From Cladocopium goreaui (lineage: Eukaryota; Sar; Dinophyceae; Suessiales; Symbiodiniaceae): DNA of 64,000 nucleotides. The notes under the pieces were generated by a model. The model worked only from the letters and a program-made list of their open reading frames with translations, searched no databases and had not been told where the DNA came from. The stretch is taken from NCBI GenBank assembly GCA_947184155.2, contig CAMXCT020000902.1:496001-560000 (forward strand), given 5' to 3'. Below, one piece after another: positions 7,518 through 16,055 of this stretch. Every line of letters begins with the position of its first letter. Positions within the stretch are counted from its first letter, which is position 1. Both the position numbers and the translations under genes were made by a program.

Positions 7518-10244
7518 ATGCGAACTTTGGCCGTGGCTCATTCCTGTATTCTTGTTCTCGCACTATTGACTCCTTTCACGTTGTCCCCTTCTGTTGATGT
7601 CTTTTTTGCTTTTCGGATGCTTCAAACAGTATTGATGGGCCAATATGTATTGTTACATCCACGGGCCAATCCGAAACTCCAAGCCTTGCTAAAAGGCACT
7701 CCGATGCAGAGTATTTTCTTTTGCAGATCCTGGGATGACTTGTCTGTCGCTCTCCAATGTTTCAAGCATCCCCAGGCGGTGTATATTCGTTTCTGCCACA
7801 TTGCGAATTTTCAACCTAAGTTTTACATTGGCTCCACGTCCTCATTTGTTTTAGACCGCGAACACTCTCGCTATCGGAAATTTCTGCAAGTGCAACAACA
7901 TAAATTCGTGCTGGCCGAAGTAGCCTTACGGTTTTGGTGTAGATTTGACAATTTCTGGATGTGGTCTGTTTTCCCGATCTACACCAATAAATCCAACTTT
8001 TGGGCCTTGGAACAGGCCTTAATTCAACTGTGGCAACCTCGATTGAACACTCCGTTCATTTACCAGTTTTTCAACTGCCGAAAGGGACTCATTGCACGTA
8101 CCAAATTTTCTGCCTCTCGGCAATTTGGAACATTCTCCTTGTGGCGGAAGCTTCGTTGGCGATCTACACCCCATCATGTTCGACACGCTCTTCACAGTCC
8201 TCTCTTTCATCGACGAGTACAACTCTGGGAGATTATCCAGGATTTGGGCAGTAACTCCGTTCGACGCTTCCACATGGAGAAGAGATTACGATCCAACGAA
8301 ATTGGAGTTCAAGGCTGCTATTTTATTCGACGTCTTGCCAACAACCTCGGAGAACCCCAAAGGTCGTACGCCGTCAATGCCGTTGACCGAGCTTTGACCT
8401 TCTGGAAAGCCAAACGAGTCAGAAAACCGGTTCCTCTTCGTGCGCCTTGGCTACTATGCCCCAATTGGACTCGGGATCTTCGACGCCTACTCACCTCCCA
8501 CGTTCATCAAACCCGACACTACAACACCACATTGCAGACTCCTTCCACGGCGATTGTCTTCACAAAGTTCCCCTCGGTGATGGATAGCTTGTGCAATCAC
8601 AAAGAAGCCGCTACCAAATGGGCTGACGGCGAAACCCCAAAGTGTGCCTGTGATGCCTTGCGACCTCATGCTCTTCGTGGTCTCCCACCCGATCAACACC
8701 TGGTCCTCGACGGCGACAACCTACATTTTGATGATGGCCCACACACATCCATTGCGACTGGTTCGCTTCAAAACAAAATCTTCCCACCTTCCAAAGAAAT
8801 CCAGACATCGCTTCGCCTGGCTTTGCGGACATGGACTACCCGACACTCACTCCCTTCCTTACAAAAGCCCCATATTGATGAGCTTTGGCATCGTTCTATT
8901 CAATCCCACTACCACACACTCAACAACCACATCACTCACAAAGACATCAGCCGTTTCAAACGTCTTTTTCCAGAAGCCGTCTTCCACAACGAGGACAAGC
9001 GAGCCACATCCCTACGAATCTACTGCCCCGTGCTCTACTTCCAGTGCCTCACTACCACCTTTGCCGACCCGTTGGTATTTCGCAAATTGGAGCAAAGCCC
9101 GAGCGACATCATCGAGCGGACCATCGCCGAGATCAATCGCCATTTTGGCAATTCATACCCATGGGCACTTGGTGCTGGACGAGATCTGCCGAACGCCTAT
9201 GTTCTACCCAAAAGGAAAAAACAGTTCAAGGCGGGACGACCTATTGTCAGCTTCTTCACGGCACCTTTCCGACCTATGTTGAACTGCACCGCCAAGCTGA
9301 TTTACAACCTTCTACCTCAAGCGTTTCCCCACAACCTGGCCAGGGGTGATGTATTCGATCTCATCAAGCTCCTCAAGGACACTGACTTTGATTCGCTCCC
9401 CACTCCACGAATACACAACCAAGATCTTGCGGGCTTTTTCACAAGCATTGACACGGACCGCTTCATCGCGAGCTGGCGACTGACCCTGCAGTTCCTCTCG
9501 CCCCTCATGAATACCGCCCCCGATGAGATCATCTCCGTGAAGGCAACTCCGGGCAACAACACAGGGGACGTAGTAAAAGGCCGCACATGCCGTACACTCA
9601 ATGTGACCAGGAAGATCTTCATTCGGGACATTGAACGCATCATCCTTATGTCCTTGAAGATGACTCAATTCTCCATCGGCACTAGGGTTTTTGAACAAAT
9701 CCGAGGATCCCCTATGGGCTCCCCACTGAGTCCAGCTTTGTGCATGATGGTTGTCGCGCTGTCCGAAGAAATCTGGTACAAAACTTACCGTACCACCCTT
9801 AGCAACATGGATCTTACAGCTCGCCTCCTTCGCTATGTGGACAACAGATTGTGCTTGTCGGACCCCAGCTGGGACTACGAAATTTGCTTCGCCAATTTCC
9901 TCCACCCGGAGTTCTACGGCCATCCTATCATTTTGGAAACTGAACCGGACCAGGAGTTCTTGGGCTTTTGCATCGAATTCGAGCCTTTTGCCCTCCGCTA
10001 CAGCCCTCCACGCGACTTCAACCAGGTCATGGCGCCATTCTCCGCATCACCTTTGGCCGTCCAACTTTCAGGCTTTGTTTCACGATTATTTCTGGTCGCC
10101 AAATGTGCGCACCCCACACATGAACGGACACGAGGTTTTGCCGCATTGCATCGTTTGTACAGATCAGCCGGTTTCGCCGAGTCCGATCTCTTCGCTGCTG
10201 CCAAGCCGATTCGTCAATATTTACACGTTTCCTTATTGTGGTAA
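7518..10244 (+). CDS. GIY-YIG endonuclease / Penelope-like reverse transcriptase
   Basis: A protein of about 908 residues from ATG 7518 (the frame is open to 7485). Near residues 85-180 lies a GIY-YIG nuclease: AVYIRF for GIY, KFYIGSTS with YIG at 7824-7832, an Arg-rich helix, the catalytic Glu at 8010-8012 (WALEQALI) and a closing PRLN. A middle region has a Cys pair (KCACDALRPH) of possible metal-binding role. The RT core follows: RPIVSFFTAPFRPMLN; motif A DLAGFFTSI with Asp at 9423; motif B RGSPMGSPLSPALC at 9702-9743, typical of Penelope-like elements; and motif C RYVDN at 9831-9845. The second catalytic Asp of motif C is Asn here. Canonical Penelope elements carry the nuclease at the C-terminus; N-terminal nuclease forms are also known in algae and animals. 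The nuclease nicks target DNA and the RT copies the element RNA at the nick. The ORF is intact over its whole length, yet the Asn may make it inactive. Confidence 0.88.
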   Translation: MRTLAVAHSCILVLALLTPFTLSPSVDVFFAFRMLQTVLMGQYVLLHPRANPKLQALLKGTPMQSIFFCRSWDDLSVALQCFKHPQAVYIRFCHIANFQPKFYIGSTSSFVLDREHSRYRKFLQVQQHKFVLAEVALRFWCRFDNFWMWSVFPIYTNKSNFWALEQALIQLWQPRLNTPFIYQFFNCRKGLIARTKFSASRQFGTFSLWRKLRWRSTPHHVRHALHSPLFHRRVQLWEIIQDLGSNSVRRFHMEKRLRSNEIGVQGCYFIRRLANNLGEPQRSYAVNAVDRALTFWKAKRVRKPVPLRAPWLLCPNWTRDLRRLLTSHVHQTRHYNTTLQTPSTAIVFTKFPSVMDSLCNHKEAATKWADGETPKCACDALRPHALRGLPPDQHLVLDGDNLHFDDGPHTSIATGSLQNKIFPPSKEIQTSLRLALRTWTTRHSLPSLQKPHIDELWHRSIQSHYHTLNNHITHKDISRFKRLFPEAVFHNEDKRATSLRIYCPVLYFQCLTTTFADPLVFRKLEQSPSDIIERTIAEINRHFGNSYPWALGAGRDLPNAYVLPKRKKQFKAGRPIVSFFTAPFRPMLNCTAKLIYNLLPQAFPHNLARGDVFDLIKLLKDTDFDSLPTPRIHNQDLAGFFTSIDTDRFIASWRLTLQFLSPLMNTAPDEIISVKATPGNNTGDVVKGRTCRTLNVTRKIFIRDIERIILMSLKMTQFSIGTRVFEQIRGSPMGSPLSPALCMMVVALSEEIWYKTYRTTLSNMDLTARLLRYVDNRLCLSDPSWDYEICFANFLHPEFYGHPIILETEPDQEFLGFCIEFEPFALRYSPPRDFNQVMAPFSASPLAVQLSGFVSRLFLVAKCAHPTHERTRGFAALHRLYRSAGFAESDLFAAAKPIRQYLHVSLLW

Positions 10245-10417
10245 AATCCTGAACTGTCTTGCCGCTGACGCTTACGTTTCACTGCTCACACCTTGCTGAA
10301 AGTCTCACCCCTTTGGACCTTATTTGCATCTATTTGATCACGGAACAGTGCTTTTCCAGCAGGCTTACCCTCAAACTCGGCTCCATTTACCTGTTGGCCC
10401 ATACTCGACGCATTGTC
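10245..10417 (+). promoter_or_regulatory. Inter-ORF spacer with acceptor-like site
   Basis: A pyrimidine-rich spacer between the RT gene and the Myb-like ORF, with GTGCTTTTCCAG ending at 10359. It could serve as a 3' splice (spliced-leader) acceptor. No promoter element is recognisable. Confidence 0.3.
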
Positions 10418-11050
10418 ATGGCTTCCTCGTCTCCTACGACGTCAATTCCGATCCAAGAACCAGTGTTTCTTCAATTTCTTCATGATGTTCACCATGCTTA
10501 CCTTCTACTACATCGAGCAATGGCGCTACTACCACCCACTCTCATTCCCAACATTGAACCTACTCCTCTTCCCAGTACAGACGTATGGAATCAACCTGAT
10601 GGCCTACGACCACACTATTCGGACCAGACCAATGCCTTCATTGACAATGCCCCCATCCCATCGCCGGATCTGGAAGAAGAAGAGACACTTATGGATGAAC
10701 TGGTGGAAACCCATCTTCCCGAGCCGCACCAACATGTTGCTGCTCCGCCTCCTGATGTTTTACCTGCACCTTCGAAGCTTTCTACTAGAACACCATCACC
10801 GCCAAGTCGCAAACAGAAAGCCAAATCTGCTCCAAAGGCTCCTGCCAAGCGTCGTCGCCGCCGTGACCAATCCCGATCCCGCTCCTCGAGCCCATTATCA
10901 CTCTGGACCTCTGAAGACAAACAGAAACTACGCACTCTGAAGGTTGACGAAAAATCTCGATTTTCATGGAAGGTGATCTCGACCAAGATGGGCAAGTCTG
11001 AAGAAGATGTTCGCTCTATGTGGAATAAGATCAAAGACCAACTTGGCTGA
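10418..11050 (+). CDS. Myb/SANT-like DNA-binding protein
   Basis: About 210 residues from ATG 10418 (GTCATGGCT); the frame is open further up to 10259, but that part is spacer-like. The N-terminal part is acidic and Pro-rich. A basic cluster (RRRRRDQSRSRSSSP) that could act as a nuclear signal precedes the C-terminal domain. The last 50 residues have three tryptophans spaced W-x20-W-x17-W (codons at 10904, 10967 and 11021) in LWTSEDKQKLRTL, FSWKVISTKMGKSEEDVRSM and WNKIKDQLG, the signature of a Myb/SANT helix-turn-helix. Such domains bind DNA, including telomeric repeats, or histone tails. It lies directly after the RT gene on the same strand, so it may guide the element to its target; that is inference. 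Confidence 0.65.
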   Translation: MASSSPTTSIPIQEPVFLQFLHDVHHAYLLLHRAMALLPPTLIPNIEPTPLPSTDVWNQPDGLRPHYSDQTNAFIDNAPIPSPDLEEEETLMDELVETHLPEPHQHVAAPPPDVLPAPSKLSTRTPSPPSRKQKAKSAPKAPAKRRRRRDQSRSRSSSPLSLWTSEDKQKLRTLKVDEKSRFSWKVISTKMGKSEEDVRSMWNKIKDQLG

Positions 11051-11137
11051 CCATTGACATATGCGAATCACAAGGAAAAGGTACGTTGCGGTACGGTATT
11101 ACTGTTTCACCAACCCGTTGGCCTTCATTTTGGGAAT

Positions 11138-11158
11138 TTTCTTCTTGTTTATCTTCAG
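11138..11158 (+). promoter_or_regulatory. Polypyrimidine tract and AG just before ATG 11163
   Basis: TTTTCTTCTTGTTTATCTTCAG ends at 11158, only four bases before ACCATGG. It is the clearest acceptor-like tract in the block and is inferred to be a spliced-leader addition site. Confidence 0.4.
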
Positions 11159-11162
11159 AACC

Positions 11163-11897
11163 ATGGACGCTGTTGTCCCATTGAATTCTGACACGTCGTA
11201 TCACACAACCCGCCAGCCATTTATTATGTCTCTCCGCGTTCACCTGGACCGCTATTGCCAACAGCGAGCTATGTCCCACGAGAGGATCTCACCTACACGA
11301 CGCTCACGCTCTCCAACCAGGACGTCATCTTCCGCTATGGGCTCTACGTCATTCCGGCACCCACCCAACCGGTCTTCGCCTCCGACACCTCACCGACCGG
11401 TTATTTTCCAGTTGGACCTGAAGCCGATGCAACAACTGGCCGTACGCAACCCTTATTACAACATCTTGACCCCCAATGTCGCGGGCAACCTTCCTACGGC
11501 CACCTATGACAGCTTGTTCCAGACGTTCAAGGTCATCTACCCGGACTATGCTCGCAGTCATTTCGTTTCAGACCTCAAAACCGTAGTCACCGACACACTG
11601 CTACAACGCTGGTCCATACACCTACCAGCGTCGGAGTTCTACATGATGATTGACACCGATCAAGGAGCTCAGATGCTTGACGACCTTCCTCATTCTCTTC
11701 TGGATGTTTTGAATTGGTTCTACCCGAGATGGAAAACTCATCAACATCTCGATGCCTTCACGACCAGCGAGTGTTCTCCGTTGCTGCTGACACCACATCC
11801 AGATGCACAAGACACTGGCTTTGCTGTACATGTTCAAGTGATTCCCCGTGGACATCCATTCGTCACGGCCACCCGATACACTAAAGCCGCTGAGTGA
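11163..11897 (+). CDS. Accessory ORF, family related to ORF 12988-13581
   Basis: A 244-residue frame from ATG 11163 (ACCATGG context). A Ser/Arg/Pro-rich segment is followed by an ordered domain. The C-terminal half contains LLQRWSIHLPASEF, a DTDQGAQMLDDLP stretch and LLDVLNWFYPRWK. These line up in order with RLRSQWDIQIDPSNLEF, DLDGDTFQVSNDM and LLEAYRPEWRLRQ of the ORF at 12988-13581, so the two are probably paralogues. Function unknown; no catalytic motif seen. Confidence 0.6.
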   Translation: MDAVVPLNSDTSYHTTRQPFIMSLRVHLDRYCQQRAMSHERISPTRRSRSPTRTSSSAMGSTSFRHPPNRSSPPTPHRPVIFQLDLKPMQQLAVRNPYYNILTPNVAGNLPTATYDSLFQTFKVIYPDYARSHFVSDLKTVVTDTLLQRWSIHLPASEFYMMIDTDQGAQMLDDLPHSLLDVLNWFYPRWKTHQHLDAFTTSECSPLLLTPHPDAQDTGFAVHVQVIPRGHPFVTATRYTKAAE

Positions 11898-12116
11898 TTA
11901 GCTGTCTTGATGGATCTTGACACGGCTCACGTCTATGAGGAAAAAGACCAACATTCGTTGTGATGTCCACCACCCCGGTTCTGATTTTCCCTTGTGTCAT
12001 CCTTTTCTCGTTTTCCAGTGGGTGATTTTCGTTATTTATTCCTTCATCATTGACCTTCCCCACGGCCTTTTGGCTTCAGTTTAGTATTTCCCGCTATCAT
12101 ATTCTTTTGATCGTAC
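11898..12116 (+). other. Inter-ORF spacer
   Basis: Non-coding, T-rich, with TTGGCTTCAG ending at 12079 and TTTAG at 12084, both acceptor-like, 33-38 bases before the next ATG. Confidence 0.3.
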
Positions 12117-12806
12117 ATGATGACCTCCAACACGGATGATCCTGCTCGATTGGTCTCGCACGGTTTACCACCTACATCCATACATGGCCTTGCCTCACAC
12201 TTGCCACCGGATGATCCCACCTCGGCATCCTATATTCCTCGTGCAGCGAGAATGATTCCGACCTCTACCACTGTCCACTCCGTCTTCATCAAGAAGCTGA
12301 GCTATCCTTTGTCTAACCGTTCAGATGAACTTTGGATCGTGGAAAGGACACTTGATGGTCTTGAAACGTGGAAACCAGTGGAAACATTCCTGGAGAACAT
12401 GCACCTCACCAACGACCAGGCAACCTTGCGCACTACAGCTAACCATTGGCGCAGATACTATGATGTACCAATTCAACCATCATCCTCCTCCCCTACGGCA
12501 ACCACTGTTCCCGTTTTACCACACCCTGAACACTCCAACGTCCATGTCTCACAGCCGTACGAAGCGATACCGGACCACCTCCATATTTTACAGTCATGCT
12601 GGGGACGCTCCGCCCAACACCATTCTCAAGGAACCACTACCTCTTTATATTGGCCACCTTGGCGGTCTACACCACCGTCTTCCCCACCGGCAACACTACA
12701 CCGTACTGTATATCTCACTCGCCCCGCTGTCCCTCCTCAACAAGTACATGGTCCGTTGGATGCGAACGATATTGACCCGATGGATATGTCGGATTCAAGT
12801 GTGTAA
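12117..12806 (+). CDS. Accessory ORF, family related to ORF 13846-14571
   Basis: A 229-residue frame from ATG 12117 (a second ATG follows at once). The N-terminus is Pro/Ser/His-rich. The central ordered segment reads SVFIKKLSYPLSNRSDELWI, VERTLDGLETWKPVETFLEN and LRTTANHWRRYYDVPI. The last part (12426-12473) matches LRTADYWRHHFEIPL in the ORF at 13846-14571, with the same spacing of the aromatic residues, so the pair looks duplicated. The C-terminal 90 residues are low complexity, ending in an acidic DPMDMSDSS. Function unknown. Confidence 0.58.
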   Translation: MMTSNTDDPARLVSHGLPPTSIHGLASHLPPDDPTSASYIPRAARMIPTSTTVHSVFIKKLSYPLSNRSDELWIVERTLDGLETWKPVETFLENMHLTNDQATLRTTANHWRRYYDVPIQPSSSSPTATTVPVLPHPEHSNVHVSQPYEAIPDHLHILQSCWGRSAQHHSQGTTTSLYWPPWRSTPPSSPPATLHRTVYLTRPAVPPQQVHGPLDANDIDPMDMSDSSV

Positions 12807-12987
12807 TATACCACATTCTTTGTCGGCGGAAAAAAGACCTGTGATTCATCGTCTCTTTGTGTGACCATTTACTAGGTACACCGTTTCTCTTTTATTTCTA
12901 ACACTTTGTGCTTGTTCCTGTGGCTATTCCAACCCATTTTGCAGCTTGGGCTTTGCGCTTTATCCTCGATACTTCACATTCGACGCA
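12807..12987 (+). other. Inter-ORF spacer
   Basis: T-rich spacer with CCCATTTTGCAG ending at 12944, 43 bases before ATG 12988; an acceptor-like context as in the other spacers. Confidence 0.3.
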
Positions 12988-13581
12988 ATGGCTCGCTCTT
13001 CTCGACCCAATCCATATCGCGCCACATCTACGATTGAGACACCGCTTGGTACACGAACCGTTGGGTGGATTGCTGGACATCGAGGCCTCCCTGGTGATGT
13101 GAACCCTCCTCCAAACAGACCTGTCCTTATCTTGGTTGACTTCTCTCCCTTACAGGCATTGACTCACCGAAGCGAACCTGACCGTGAACACTACATGGCT
13201 CTGGTGAACTCCAATTTTAGACATGTCAGTGGCTTTGAACTTGCAGCTTTGTTTACCTGGTCACGTCAGATGGAACCAGTTGAAGCCGGCCTCATCCCAA
13301 TTGCCGAACTCCGCTTTTGTATCTCCAAAAGATTGAGGTCCCAATGGGACATCCAAATTGATCCCTCGAACCTGGAGTTTCGCTTTTGCGACTTGGACGG
13401 TGATACATTCCAAGTTTCCAATGATATGACGGTCTTGCAGCTTTTGGAGGCATACCGACCTGAGTGGCGACTTCGGCAGTACAATTCCCGCGAATCCTCT
13501 TTCCTCATCCCGGGTACCAGACAGCCTTTCGTACTACGCTTGAAATGCTACAAAATTAGCTCCGGTGTGATCCTGCCCTGA
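12988..13581 (+). CDS. Accessory ORF, paralogue of ORF 11163-11897
   Basis: A 197-residue frame from ATG 12988 (GCAATGG). Unlike its neighbours it is mostly ordered: PVLILVDFSPLQALTHRS, HVSGFELAALFTWSRQMEPV, IPIAELRFCISKRLRSQWDI and LEFRFCDLDGDTFQVSNDM. Parts align with the ORF at 11163-11897, as noted there. The alternating hydrophobic pattern suggests beta strands. No known family recognised and no catalytic residues obvious. Confidence 0.6.
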   Translation: MARSSRPNPYRATSTIETPLGTRTVGWIAGHRGLPGDVNPPPNRPVLILVDFSPLQALTHRSEPDREHYMALVNSNFRHVSGFELAALFTWSRQMEPVEAGLIPIAELRFCISKRLRSQWDIQIDPSNLEFRFCDLDGDTFQVSNDMTVLQLLEAYRPEWRLRQYNSRESSFLIPGTRQPFVLRLKCYKISSGVILP

Positions 13582-13845
13582 TGCACTAGCCGGCCAAAAA
13601 AGACCATGCTACAGGGTTTTCAATTCCTCCTTGACACCCCACTTACACAAAGGATTTTTCGATTTCTATTTTATTTGACTTGGAGCTGTGGCTTCTCCGT
13701 CGCAACTGACCCACTTGATTGAGGACTGGATTTCACTTTTTTTCATTTTTGTGAATATTATCAATTTCGGGATTGGCTTTCTTCTGCAATTCTTGATGCT
13801 TCAGCCGTTGTTGCACTATTTCTCGTATTTGTGACAGTTTCACCC
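13582..13845 (+). other. Inter-ORF spacer
   Basis: Pyrimidine-rich spacer with two acceptor-like sites: TTGATGCTTCAG ending at 13804 and TTTCTCGTATTTGTGACAG ending at 13836, nine bases before ATG 13846. Confidence 0.3.
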
Positions 13846-14571
13846 ATGGAACACAAACGAGACGCGACCGTGGCGGGCTTGTCTTGGCCTGCGAACTCTA
13901 CTCGTGGACTCGCTCCTACCGACCCAGTTCAAGTACCAGACGCCTCGACTTCTGCACTATGTCACTCAGGAGCTCCCGACACTACGACCAACCCTACTCC
14001 GGCACCTTTGGTAACTGACAGTACGGCACCTGCTACGGGTACACTGGCCCATTCTGATACATATTCAGGACCAGCACCTCCTGGCGTTCCATTTCCGACA
14101 GACTCAAGTTCTACACACAACTACTTCCATCGTGCTCAGTTCTCTTCTCGCGTGGTTCACCAGATCCAATTCAAGGTCATTACCCACTCCAACAACACCA
14201 GGGAGCTATTCATTGAAGAAATTCCTTTGTTAAGGCATTCCCGATGTCGTGACCCTGAACACTATTTCTATGGTCTCTCCGGCAACTGGGAGTGGTCCCT
14301 GCGCACAGCGGACTATTGGCGACATCATTTTGAGATTCCCCTTGTACATGGACACCATCCTTTTCACAATGTGCCCATTGAGACGACATCTCCTGGAGAT
14401 GAACCAAGGCTGACCACCCGGATCCATGAATTAGCCAAAGATCTATCTGACACCTTGAAGGCTGCTACGGCATCGGGGGAATTCGATCAGACTTGGGCGA
14501 TGGTTGAACGCATGAGCTTCCACGATGCTATGGAAGTCCTTCTACAAGCTCCGAATTCCTCTTCTGACTGA
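13846..14571 (+). CDS. Accessory ORF, paralogue of ORF 12117-12806
   Basis: A 241-residue frame from ATG 13846 (CCCATGGAA). The N-terminal ~90 residues are Pro/Thr/Ser-rich. An ordered part follows: SRVVHQIQFKVITHSNNTRE, LFIEEIPLLRHSRCRDPEHY and LRTADYWRHHFEIPL, the last matching ORF 12117-12806. A C-terminal helix (TTRIHELAKDLSDTLKAATA) and EFDQTWAMVERMSFHDAM end the protein. This is the last ORF of the block. Function unknown. Confidence 0.58.
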   Translation: MEHKRDATVAGLSWPANSTRGLAPTDPVQVPDASTSALCHSGAPDTTTNPTPAPLVTDSTAPATGTLAHSDTYSGPAPPGVPFPTDSSSTHNYFHRAQFSSRVVHQIQFKVITHSNNTRELFIEEIPLLRHSRCRDPEHYFYGLSGNWEWSLRTADYWRHHFEIPLVHGHHPFHNVPIETTSPGDEPRLTTRIHELAKDLSDTLKAATASGEFDQTWAMVERMSFHDAMEVLLQAPNSSSD

Positions 14572-15200
14572 AGTGACCGCCCTTTTGTACATTAGGTTAT
14601 TACAGGTTCACTTTCACTGGTGTCTTGCCGATTCCGCCAGCGAAGTTCTTCCAAAAAACCGACCTCGCTACATGCGAGGTGTGTGTGTGTACCATCTGAA
14701 CAGATGTAAAACTTCTGATTGGTTTTCACTAATTTGCAGGGGGCCACGGCTCCATTCATCAGTCCGTGGCCAACGAAGCTACTGATGTTTGGAGAGGATA
14801 TGCAGTCTGATCAACTGCACGTACCTGCTTTTTTCGGACATAGCAAGGGGCCAAGCTTAGAACCCCAACCACAATATTATACAATTTGCTGCACTGTTGT
14901 CGCAATCTGGAATCAATTTTGAAATTTACATGCATCAGAACCTTCCTCAGATTTTCGCCGAAACCATATCGCCGACAGTATTATGTTTTTTGACTTATTT
15001 TCGCCGAGATCCTGTCGCCGACGAACTATGGGTTATTTTGGGAAACAATCGCCGAAACATTATTTTGGATTTCAACATGCTGGTCAAAACTCTATGGAAT
15101 CTGGTTATGACTACGTTTGACAATTTCGGATGCCCTACATCGTTTGCGAGAAGTACCTCATGTGGCTCTTTTATTCATCTAATAATCTAGGCTGGTTTGC
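14572..15200. other. Non-coding 3' part of the multi-ORF block
   Basis: No gene. It holds a hairpin pair around 14662-14706 and a short duplication in which TCGCCGA recurs at 14955, 14969, 15001, 15015 and 15049; the first two pairs repeat with a 46-base period. Confidence 0.5.
14662..14706 (+). repeat. Double hairpin flanking a TG run, copy 1
   Basis: ACCTCGC/GCGAGGT with loop TACAT (14662-14680), then (TG)n, then CATCTG/CAGATG (14693-14706), followed by TAAAACTTC. Other copies occur at 15265, 16441 and 17090. Confidence 0.6.
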
Positions 15201-15204
15201 ATGT

Positions 15205-15540
15205 TTCAGGATTCAGTTCCTGCCGGATCATATAATGATCCATTCTTGTCTAGTGTGTGTGAAACGTCTGTGCAGACGTAAAACTTCAATGGTGGAGCAT
15301 TATATGTTTATAAAGGCAAGGGATCAGCGGGTCCCGGGGGGTCGGTGATCAATGAAGACACCTCCCCGGGACCCGTGCAAAGGCACCTGCTGGGCTTTGG
15401 TGGTGCACCTGGGCGCATTTAAGCCGCAGCTGATGGCCACCATAGATATATATATATATAATATAATACGTCTTACTAATCTAATTGCATGTGACGGGAT
15501 TCAGTTCCCAACGGATCACTTCAATGATCCATTTCTTCTT
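15205..15540 (+). repeat. Dispersed ~290-bp repeat, copy 1
   Basis: The stretch from about 15252 to 15540 recurs at 16461-16745 with only scattered changes: CAGACGTAAAACTTC, GAGCATTATATGTTTATAAA, GTCCCGGGGGGTCGGTGATC, TGGGCTTTGGTGGTGCACCT, a TA run, then GGATTCAGTTCCCAACGGAT. It contains hairpin CGTCTG/CAGACG at 15265-15278. No coding potential; probably a SINE- or MITE-like element, type not recognised. Confidence 0.65.
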
Positions 15541-15627
15541 AGGGTGTGATTTCCATGGTGGCTCCGACATGGTGCCATGGAGCCATTTGAGGCATCCCTC
15601 TTTAGGGATAATGTGGACTGACTTGAT

Positions 15628-16045
15628 TTCCGAATTGACAATTTCAATTTAGTAATTCGTTTAAGTAAAGTGCAACAGTTTTGCCTTCATCAGCCTTTTT
15701 GTCTTGCTGTCCCTGCTGTCCCTTTGTGAACCCTTGGAACTTGCATCTCTTCTTGCTTGCAGCCTACCGAACAACCAGGAACCTCTTATTTTGCCGATGC
15801 TCAAAGCTTTTCGCGGTGACGCACGACTTGTGCAATGACAGGCATAAGGCATGTCCTTTTCCTATCTTTTCCTGCAGGTATGGTCTTTTTGGTATTTGGT
15901 GAGGTAAAACATGTCGTGCACTTAATTCATCTGAATCTGAATAATTAATCTGAATATAGCTGTTTTATGCCCATGCGGCTTGATCGGCTACGGTCCCGCT
16001 TGAGGGAATAACGCGCGAACTTCTCGGATTGAACTGCGTCCCATT
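15628..16045 (+). repeat. Diverged direct repeat, 3' copy (possible pseudo-LTR)
   Basis: Partner of 2810-3220, in the same orientation and with the same order of conserved blocks. The block of ORFs lies between the two. If they are the ends of one element, its length would be about 13.2 kb. Confidence 0.55.
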
Positions 16046-16055
16046 TAATTAACTG

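Noticed and set aside
8644..9349. Overlapping frames of 154-212 residues inside the RT gene
   Set aside because: Shadows of the GIY-YIG/RT gene; no conserved motif in these frames.
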